DNA of 10,493 bases. It comes from SIG598 sp045538015 (GTDB taxonomy: Bacteria > Bacillota > Clostridia > Oscillospirales > Acutalibacteraceae). The DNA lies in the NCBI GenBank assembly GCA_045538015.1, contig JAZSQO010000059.1, forward strand, positions 1 to 10,493, read 5' to 3'. Position numbers and translations under genes: made by a program. Positions 1 to 4,738 of this stretch are shown here, piece by piece; the stretch's first letter is position 1; every line of letters starts with the position of its first letter. The notes below the pieces were generated by a model, which worked only from the letters and a program-made list of their open reading frames with translations, ran no database searches and had not been told where the DNA came from.

Positions 1-454
1 TGTAGAAGAACATATACAGCTTGACGGCTATGGCGGCGATCAGCAGCGCGATGACCCACCACGAGGTGTCCATGGGCTGAGGATGGATTATCTTTTCCAC
101 CGAGCTTTTGACCAGCTCAAAGGCCATGAGCAGGATCATCAGCGCCACCAGCAGGCCGGAGATATATTCCATGCGGCCGTGACCGAAGGGATGCTCCGGG
201 TCGGGCTTGCGGCCGGCCAGCTTGAAGCCCAGCATGGTCACCACCGAGCTGCCCGCGTCGGCGAGGTTATTGAAGGCGTCGGCCATCATGGCGATGGAGC
301 CGCACAGCAGACCCGCCGCCAGCTTGCCGCCGAAGAGCAGCACATTGAGCACGATGCCCATGACGCCGCACAGCACGCCGTAGCCCTCTCTGACCTTGGG
401 AGAGGAATAATTCTGATGGTCGGGAATGAATATCCGGGATAGAATGGACAGCAT
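1..454 (-). CDS. Cation diffusion facilitator (CDF) family metal transporter, N-terminal 151 residues (cut by window edge)
   Basis: This is an inner-membrane divalent-metal/proton antiporter of the CDF family, probably an exporter. The visible part begins at the ATG at 454-452, 7 nt after a GGAGG (462-466 on the minus strand). A second ATG at 459-457 is out of frame and too close to the RBS. Hydrophobic segments lie near residues 28-52, 98-116 and 131-151. The CDF signature SIAMMADAFNNLADAGSS is at residues 53-70, and the conserved HPFGHGRMEY loop is at 88-97. Aligned to E. coli YiiP, the first metal-site pair reads Asn62-x3-Asp66 rather than Asp-x3-Asp; an Asn there has been associated with manganese-type CDFs, so Mn export is a guess. 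The second half of the metal site and the cytoplasmic domain lie beyond position 1. The gene sits 82 nt downstream of metY in the same direction with a hairpin between, and no clear promoter of its own was found. Confidence 0.88.
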   Translation of the reverse strand, partial: MLSILSRIFIPDHQNYSSPKVREGYGVLCGVMGIVLNVLLFGGKLAAGLLCGSIAMMADAFNNLADAGSSVVTMLGFKLAGRKPDPEHPFGHGRMEYISGLLVALMILLMAFELVKSSVEKIIHPQPMDTSWWVIALLIAAIAVKLYMFFY

Positions 455-483
455 GGCATGGCCTCCGTTTTGTTCGTATGTAT

Positions 484-526
484 CATACAGCCGCAGAGTC
501 TTTCCGGCTCTGCGGCTGCTGGTATG
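484..526 (-). terminator. Intergenic hairpin between metY and the CDF gene (terminator-like, no T-tract)
   Basis: A perfect 11-bp stem, CAGCCGCAGAG (488-498) with CTCTGCGGCTG (508-518), has a 9-nt loop. It can be extended imperfectly by CATAC (484-488) pairing with GTATG (522-526). It lies just after the metY stop on the minus strand. The sequence after it in that direction is not U-rich, so it is either a weak or factor-assisted terminator or an mRNA-stabilising hairpin that sets the level of read-through into the CDF gene. Confidence 0.5.
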
Positions 527-536
527 CTTATTATGA

Positions 537-1820
537 TCAGCCGTTGGCCTTGGCCAGAGCCTGATCGATGTCGGCGATGATGTCGGCGGAGTCCTCGATG
601 CCCACGGAGAAGCGGATGAGGTTGGCGGTGATTCCGGCCTCCTCCAGCTCGGCGTCGGACATCTGGCGGTGGGTGGTGCTGGCCGGATGGAGCACGCAGG
701 TGCGGGCGTGGGCCACGTGGGTGACGATGGCGGCCAGCTCAAGGGAATCCATGAAGCGGGTGGCGGCGGCTCTGCCGCCCTTGATGCCGAAGGTCACAAC
801 GCCGCAGGTGCCGTTGGGCATATATTTCTTGGCCAGCTCGTGCTGGTCGCTGCTCTCAAGGCCGGGGTAGTTGACCCACTCCACACGCTCGTCCTTCTCC
901 AGGAACTGAGCCACAGCCATGGCGTTCCTGCAGTGCTGGGGCATACGCAGGTGGAGAGTCTCAAGGCCGATGTTGAGCAGAAATGCGTTCTGAGGGGACA
1001 TCATGGCGCCGAAGTCGCGCATGAGGTGTGCTCTCATCTTGGCAAGATAGGCCGCCTTGCCGAAGTGCTCGGTGTAGGTGATGCCGTGGTAGCTCTCGTC
1101 GGGAGTGGTCAGCATAGGGAACTTGCCCGAGGCCGCCCAGTCGAAGGTGCCGCCGTCTATGACGCAGCCGCCCAGAGCGGTGGCGTGGCCGTCGAGGTAC
1201 TTGCTGGTGGAGTGCACCACCACGTCGGCGCCGAACTCGATGGGACGCAGGTTGATGGGCGTGGGGAAGGTATTGTCAACGATGAGGGGAACGCCGTGGG
1301 CGTGAGCCACAGCCGCCCATGTCTCGATGTCGGCCACGGTGAGGGTGGGATTGGACAGAGACTCGATGAAGCAGCAGCGGGTGTCCTCGGTGAAGAGGGC
1401 GTCGATCTGCTCGTAGGAGGCGGTGGGAGCGATGAAGTCGGTCTGGATGCCCATCTCCCGCAGGGTCTTGTTGAGCAGGTTGTAGGTGCCGCCGTACAGG
1501 GCGGTGGAGGCGATGACCCGCTGGCCGGAATGGCAGATATTGAAGATGGAATAGAAGGAAGCGGCCTGACCGGCGGAGCACAGCACGGCGCCCACGCCGC
1601 CCTCAAGCTCGGCGATCTTGCTTTCCACGGCGGCGACGGTGGGATTGGCCAGACGGGTGTAGAAGAAGCCGTCGGCGGTCAGGTCAAAGAGAGCCGCCAT
1701 CTCCTCGGAGGAGTCATATTTGAAGGTAGTGCTCTGGTAGATGGGCAGCACGCGGGGCTCGCCGTTTTCCGGCTGCCAGCCGCTCTGCACGCACTTGGTG
1801 GAGAGTCTGTAATCGCTCAT
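537..1820 (-). CDS. metY: O-acetylhomoserine sulfhydrylase (aminocarboxypropyltransferase), PLP-dependent
   Basis: This is a cytoplasmic PLP enzyme of the Cys/Met metabolism family (fold type I). It makes homocysteine from O-acetylhomoserine and sulfide, the direct-sulfhydrylation route to methionine. Recognisable parts are the N-terminal TKCVQSGWQPENGEP (residues 8-22), the phosphate-binding YTRLANPT (54-61), SAGQAA (82-87), Asp182 of IVDNTFPTP (the pyridine-nitrogen aspartate), and Lys207 in HSTSKYLDGHA, the expected Schiff-base lysine. The C-terminus has the family motifs HPASTTHRQM (378-387) and IRFSVGIED (402-410). The 427-residue length and the 225-255 insertion fit MetY rather than the shorter MetB/MetC enzymes (about 380-400 residues). 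The start ATG has an AAGGAG 12 nt upstream (1833-1838). A sigma-A promoter sits at 1890-1918, leaving a leader of only about 60 nt, too short for a SAM riboswitch or T-box. Confidence 0.95.
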   Translation of the reverse strand: MSDYRLSTKCVQSGWQPENGEPRVLPIYQSTTFKYDSSEEMAALFDLTADGFFYTRLANPTVAAVESKIAELEGGVGAVLCSAGQAASFYSIFNICHSGQRVIASTALYGGTYNLLNKTLREMGIQTDFIAPTASYEQIDALFTEDTRCCFIESLSNPTLTVADIETWAAVAHAHGVPLIVDNTFPTPINLRPIEFGADVVVHSTSKYLDGHATALGGCVIDGGTFDWAASGKFPMLTTPDESYHGITYTEHFGKAAYLAKMRAHLMRDFGAMMSPQNAFLLNIGLETLHLRMPQHCRNAMAVAQFLEKDERVEWVNYPGLESSDQHELAKKYMPNGTCGVVTFGIKGGRAAATRFMDSLELAAIVTHVAHARTCVLHPASTTHRQMSDAELEEAGITANLIRFSVGIEDSADIIADIDQALAKANG

Positions 1821-1889
1821 TTTTTATACACGCTCCTTGGCATTGATTTCTTATTGGCTTATTAATAATGAATAATTTGATTGGTGTTT

Positions 1890-1918
1890 ATTTTACCATC
1901 GCCGGCGCGGCATTGCAA
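1890..1918 (-). promoter_or_regulatory. Sigma-A type promoter for metY
   Basis: On the minus strand a -35 box TTGCAA (1913-1918, 4/6 match to TTGACA) is followed by a 17-nt spacer and a -10 box TAAAAT (1890-1895, 5/6 match to TATAAT). The predicted transcript starts near 1883. The -35 box overlaps by two bases the 16-nt direct repeat that begins at 1917, so whatever placed that repeat sits right at the promoter edge. Confidence 0.6.
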
Positions 1919-1932
1919 TAGGGAAATTTACG
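1917..1932 (+). repeat. 16-nt direct repeat, left copy (AATAGGGAAATTTACG)
   Basis: This 16-nt sequence is repeated exactly and in the same orientation at 2371-2386. The two copies enclose hairpin repeat copy A and the plain sequence around it. Downstream of this copy, AGGGAA (1920-1925) can pair with TTCCCT (1935-1940) as a small hairpin; the right copy lacks the second arm. Confidence 0.8.
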
Positions 1933-1960
1933 CGTTCCCTGAAGAAACTTGCCAGTGCTC

Positions 1961-2313
1961 AAACATAAAGTTTGGCTCAAGCCTTTTCAAAGGCTTGCGG
2001 TTTCCAATAGGCGAAGAAAACCAGAGGTTTTCCGCCTTTGGTCGCTGACCGAGTTTTGAAAAACTCGCTGTGAGCGTAGCGAATATGCGCAGTCAGCGAA
2101 ACACTCATCGACAAGAATCCACCGCGACCGCGAAGCTGTGCAAGCACAGCACTGAGTTGCTCTGCAACTCACGCCGGCCAAGTTGCGGAGCAACTTGTTC
2201 ATTTGCTACGCAAATGTTCGCAGAGAAGGTAGCCACAAACAGTCCGGTGGACTGTTTTGGCGTAGGGAACCCTCGGCGGGGGTTCCCTATATCGTCCGTA
2301 TGGACGATAGCTG
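1961..2313 (+). repeat. Composite hairpin repeat, copy A (string of tandem palindromes)
   Basis: This non-coding stretch is shared with copy B (4469-4683, inverted), from AAACATAAAGTTTGG to GGACGATAGCTG. It is a chain of perfect hairpins. In order: CAAGCCTTT/AAAGGCTTG (1978-1997); AAAACC/GGTTTT inside AGGCG/CGCCT (2009-2037); TCGCTGAC/GTCAGCGA (2042-2099) enclosing CGAGTTTT/AAAACTCG (2050-2067); GCTGTGC/GCACAGC (2135-2150); GAGTTGC/GCAACTC (2154-2170); AAGTTGC/GCAACTT (2180-2196); CATTTGC/GCAAATG (2200-2216); AAACAGTCC/GGACTGTTT (2237-2257); TAGGGAACCC/GGGTTCCCTA (2263-2289); TATCGTCC/GGACGATA (2290-2309). The four hairpins between 2135 and 2216 are absent from copy B. Short reading frames here have no RBS and are broken by the palindromes. 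The element fills most of the 579-nt gap between the chr operon end and metY. Its function is unknown. Possibilities are a mobile non-autonomous element, a structured RNA, or a transcription-terminating or nucleoid site. Confidence 0.9.
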
Positions 2314-2370
2314 GCCATCATTAACATTTTGCTAATATCTGTTGCTTGCGACCTTGATCTCCGGACAGTT

Positions 2371-2386
2371 AATAGGGAAATTTACG
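2371..2386 (+). repeat. 16-nt direct repeat, right copy (AATAGGGAAATTTACG)
   Basis: This is an exact match to 1917-1932. Its last six bases (TTTACG) are also the start of the 18-bp tandem unit that follows, so the repeat runs right up to the end of the downstream chr gene. The 454-nt spacing and the enclosed copy A suggest a duplication made when the hairpin element arrived or was rearranged. This is inference. Confidence 0.8.
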
Positions 2387-2416
2387 ACCAGCCCAGCCTT
2401 TACGACCAGCCCAGCC
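2381..2416 (-). repeat. 18-bp tandem duplication spanning the chr stop codon
   Basis: The 18-nt unit TTTACGACCAGCCCAGCC occurs twice in tandem (2381-2398 and 2399-2416). Read on the minus strand it encodes Arg-Leu-Gly-Trp-Ser-stop. The gene's real C-terminus uses the first copy met by the ribosome (2416-2400), and the second copy repeats the same six codons in frame, including another TAA, directly after the stop. Confidence 0.9.
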
Positions 2417-2984
2417 TTTCGGCCAGCAGGCACACCCCGATGCCCAACACCGCCGACAGAATTATCAGCGCGACGGAGGACATCCGCTTTTTGGCCAGCC
2501 TTCCGTGGAGGAAATACACTCCCGCCAGCAGGGCGAGTATCACCGCCGATATCGGGTCGAAGCGGAAGCCGCCCTCCGTCCGGCCAAGCACGCCGGCCAG
2601 CAGTATCACGCCGGTGGAGAGTATCAGCGCGGCCACCACCGGCTGCACTCCGCTGATAAAGCCCTTGAAGAACCGGTTTTCGCTCATATTCTTCATCACC
2701 GAGGCGATGAGCAGGATGATGAGAAAGGAGGGCGTCACCACGCCCAGCGTGGCGCACACACTGCCCAGCGGGCCGCCCTGAACCGAGCCGATGTAGGTGG
2801 CCATGTTGACGGCGATGGGGCCGGGCGTGGACTCGCACACGCCGATGAGGTCGACGAACTGGGACTGGGTCAGCCAGCCGTGCTTCACCACTGTCTCCTC
2901 AATGAGCGGGATCATGCCGAAGGCTCCGCCGAAGCAGAAAAGGCCTATCTTGAAAAATTCCAGAAAGAGGGTCAGCCATATCAT
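2400..2984 (-). CDS. Chromate transporter (CHR) family protein, short single-domain type, second of pair
   Basis: This is a membrane protein of the CHR family (ChrA-like), half-size (194 residues) like other short-chain CHR proteins that work as pairs. Known members export chromate; the physiological substrate in organisms without chromate stress is uncertain. The family's N-terminal block FFKIGLFCFGGAFGMIP is at residues 10-26 and STPGPIAVNMATYIG at 52-66, followed by a hydrophobic TLGVVTPSFLIILLIASV. Further hydrophobic segments run to the C-terminus, which ends RLGWS. The start ATG overlaps the stop of the upstream chr gene as ATGA (2981-2984), so translation is coupled. Its stop codon and last residues are part of an 18-bp tandem duplication. 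No promoter lies between it and the preceding genes. The hairpin repeat copy A lies downstream and may act as the 3' end of the operon mRNA. Confidence 0.88.
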   Translation of the reverse strand: MIWLTLFLEFFKIGLFCFGGAFGMIPLIEETVVKHGWLTQSQFVDLIGVCESTPGPIAVNMATYIGSVQGGPLGSVCATLGVVTPSFLIILLIASVMKNMSENRFFKGFISGVQPVVAALILSTGVILLAGVLGRTEGGFRFDPISAVILALLAGVYFLHGRLAKKRMSSVALIILSAVLGIGVCLLAERLGWS

Positions 2985-3541
2985 TTGCCTGCCGCCTCCT
3001 TCCCGAGGGCGCCGTACAGAATAATTCCCGCAAGGCCGCCGGCGAGGATGAAGAAGACGGAGCTGAAGGACACGGAAAACAGCTCAAAGGCCAGCATACA
3101 GGCCATGACCGCGCCGAAAAGCAGCATCGGCACCGGCCTGCGGGGCAGCTTTCTGAGCATATCCAGCCCGGCGCGGAGAATGAGGAAGGCCACGGCGCAC
3201 TTGATGCCGGTGAAGGCCCACGCCACATATTTATTCTCCATGAACCGGTCAAGGCAGAGGGATATGGCGAAGATGATGAGCATGGAGGGCAGCACCACGC
3301 CCAGAGTGGCGCACACACTGCCCCAGAAGCCCCTCTTTTTCCAGCCCACATAGGTGGCCATGTTGATGGCTATGGGGCCGGGAGTGGATTCGGCGATGGC
3401 GATGACCTCGGTCAGCTCGCTGTCGGTGAGCCAGCCCTTTTTGTCCGCCACGATCTCCTTTATCTGGGCGATCATGGCGTAGCCGCCGCCGAAGGTGAAC
3501 AGTCCTATCCTGAAAAAGGTGAAAAACAGCTTCCTGAGCAT
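2981..3541 (-). CDS. Chromate transporter (CHR) family protein, short single-domain type, first of pair
   Basis: This 186-residue membrane protein is paralogous to the following gene. It carries the CHR N-terminal block FFRIGLFTFGGGYAMIAQI (residues 9-27), GWLTDSEL (36-43) and STPGPIAINMATYVG (52-66), then SVCATLGVVLPSML and several further hydrophobic segments. Members of this short family typically occur as adjacent pairs that together equal one full-length two-domain ChrA, as here, so a heterodimeric transporter in the cytoplasmic membrane is likely. The ATG shares one base with the stop of the upstream Lgt-like gene (TAATG), and the stop overlaps the next gene by 4 nt. Three-gene translational coupling is therefore evident. 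A role in chromate efflux is known for the family; the actual anion moved here is not shown by sequence. Confidence 0.88.
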   Translation of the reverse strand: MLRKLFFTFFRIGLFTFGGGYAMIAQIKEIVADKKGWLTDSELTEVIAIAESTPGPIAINMATYVGWKKRGFWGSVCATLGVVLPSMLIIFAISLCLDRFMENKYVAWAFTGIKCAVAFLILRAGLDMLRKLPRRPVPMLLFGAVMACMLAFELFSVSFSSVFFILAGGLAGIILYGALGKEAAGK

Positions 3542-4347
3542 TATTCGGCGCTCTGGGCGGCTTCCTCGGTCTCCTCAGCCTTTTCGGCGGACTGGGAAGC
3601 GCGGTCGTCGTGCTCGCGCAGGTAGTTGAGGATGAAGATAAGCCCCACGCCAAGGCCGATCATCAGTATGGACCAGAACTGGGAGGGAGAGATGAAGCCC
3701 AGCAGAGTGCCACGGTAGTCGCCCCGCAGGAACTCGTTGAAGAAGCGGAAGATGCCGTAGGCGATGAGGTAAAGGCTCATGTTGTATTTGAAATTCTTTT
3801 TGAGCAGCAGCCAGGAGCACACGCCGAACATGGCAAAGAGGAACACCGCTTCGTACAGCTGAGTGGGATGGACGGGAGCGGGCAGGCGGGGGAACTGGAC
3901 GCCGAGGAAGCAATCGGTCTCCTTGCCGTGGCAGCAGCCGGCAAAGAAGCAGCCTACACGGCCGAAGGCGTGGGCGATGAGGATGCCGCAGGGGATGATG
4001 TCCAGCACATCAATGAGGCGGGTGGTGTAGCGCTTGCGCATGAGCCAGTACACCAGCAGGAAGATGCCGGTGCCGCCGATGAGGCCGCCGATGAAGGTGA
4101 TGCCGCCGTTGAAGCGGAAGCCCTGAGAGGGATCCTCGATGAAGTCGTAGAAGGCCTGAAACAGCGCCGCCGAGCCGAAGCCGGCAAAGACGGCGAAGAT
4201 GCCGTTGTAGAAAACGAAGTCGGAGAATTTCTGGTCGATCTTCAGGAGCTTGCTGTAGTAGGACAGCACTCCGAAGCAGCACAGCAGGCCGATGGCGACC
4301 ATTACGCCGTACATATGGATGGTTCCGATAATGGGATCAGGCAGCAT
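3541..4347 (-). CDS. lgt: Prolipoprotein diacylglyceryl transferase (Lgt) family membrane protein, GCC-motif variant
   Basis: This 268-residue polytopic membrane protein belongs to the Lgt family, whose characterised members attach diacylglycerol from phosphatidylglycerol to the lipobox cysteine of prolipoproteins. Family marks are HMYGVMVAIG (11-20), GGITFIGGLIGG (81-92), HAFGRVGCFFAGCCHG (126-141), HPTQLYE (160-166) and YGIFRFFNEFLR (198-208). Arg130, Tyr198, Arg201 and Glu205 match E. coli Arg143, Tyr235, Arg239 and Glu243. However, the position of E. coli His103 is Ile86, and Asn146 is replaced by Cys133, followed by a Cys138-Cys139 pair. The C-terminus is a charged Glu/Ala-rich tail (about 247-268). 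The start has an AAGGAGG (4356-4362) 8 nt upstream. It leads the operon with the two chr genes. The name lgt is by family; a changed activity is possible. Confidence 0.8.
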   Translation of the reverse strand: MLPDPIIGTIHMYGVMVAIGLLCCFGVLSYYSKLLKIDQKFSDFVFYNGIFAVFAGFGSAALFQAFYDFIEDPSQGFRFNGGITFIGGLIGGTGIFLLVYWLMRKRYTTRLIDVLDIIPCGILIAHAFGRVGCFFAGCCHGKETDCFLGVQFPRLPAPVHPTQLYEAVFLFAMFGVCSWLLLKKNFKYNMSLYLIAYGIFRFFNEFLRGDYRGTLLGFISPSQFWSILMIGLGVGLIFILNYLREHDDRASQSAEKAEETEEAAQSAE

Positions 4348-4468
4348 TTTTGTTTCCTCCTTGATTTTGAAAATTTACTTTATCGGGCAGGGACGCGCTG
4401 TGTGTCTCTCAGCTTGTAGAAAGAGTCTGACTTTCGCCATTAGTTGAAACATTGTTCGGACTTGCAGG

Positions 4469-4683
4469 CAGCTATCGTCCTGATGGACGATACAGGGAAC
4501 CCCCGCCGAGGGTTCCCTACGCCAAAACAGTCCACCGGACTGTTTGTGGCTACCCTCCTGCGGCCGGCACACGATGTGCCGGTTTCTTATCGCAGAGTAT
4601 TTCGCTGACTGCGGTCAGCGACCAAAGGCTCTGCCTTTGGAAACCGCCAGCCTTTGAAAAGGCTGGATCCAAACTTTATGTTT
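4469..4683 (-). repeat. Composite hairpin repeat, copy B (inverted relative to copy A)
   Basis: This is a shorter inverted version of 1961-2313. Hairpins from left to right: TATCGTCC/GGACGATA (4473-4492), AGGGAACCC/GGGTTCCCT (4494-4518), AAACAGTCC/GGACTGTTT (4525-4545), CCGGCACA/TGTGCCGG (4564-4582, unique to this copy), TCGCTGAC/GTCAGCGA (4602-4621), CCAAAGGC/GCCTTTGG (4622-4640) and CCAGCCTTT/AAAGGCTGG (4647-4666). The shared hairpins are in the same order as copy A, but the middle section is swapped for a single different hairpin. Loops differ between copies (GTAT versus TGAT on the plus strand) while the stems are kept. It fills most of the 391-nt gap between the amidase stop and the Lgt-like start. 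The flanks 4348-4468 and 4684-4738 hold no recognisable gene; 4348-4362 is the lgt RBS region. Confidence 0.9.
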
Positions 4684-4697
4684 CATCTTTCGACAGT

Positions 4698-4714
4698 CCG
4701 AGAGGCACTCTCGG
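4698..4714 (-). terminator. Hairpin 25 nt after the amidase stop (terminator-like)
   Basis: CCGAGAG (4698-4704) and CTCTCGG (4708-4714) form a perfect 7-bp GC-rich stem with a 3-nt loop, just downstream of the amidase stop on the minus strand. No run of T follows in that direction. It may help end the PHP-amidase transcript together with the hairpin chain beyond it, or it may be an outlying part of that chain; copy A has no equivalent. Confidence 0.4.
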
Positions 4715-4738
4715 TATCTTCTCCCCTATTCTATGGAT

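Noticed and set aside
669..1865. 398-codon plus-strand frame opposite metY
   Set aside because: It is a GC-driven shadow of metY, whose identity is firm; the composition is low complexity and no family is recognisable.
1821..1883. SAM riboswitch or T-box upstream of metY
   Set aside because: The predicted leader is about 60 nt with no matching conserved elements, and the upstream region is promoter and repeat sequence.
1961..2313. CRISPR array
   Set aside because: The palindromes differ from each other and are not identical repeats separated by equal-length spacers; no cas gene is present.
1987..2324. Two short open frames within hairpin repeat copy A
   Set aside because: They are built from palindromic repeat modules, are not preserved in copy B, and have no RBS.
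3610..4419. 269-codon plus-strand frame opposite the Lgt-like gene
   Set aside because: It is very rich in Ala, Glu and Asp and antisense to a well-supported membrane protein. No RBS or domain was seen.
1961..4683. Transposon carrying the lgt-chr genes
   Set aside because: No transposase or integrase gene and no matched terminal repeats with target duplication at both outer ends. Only the inverted repeat layout is reported.
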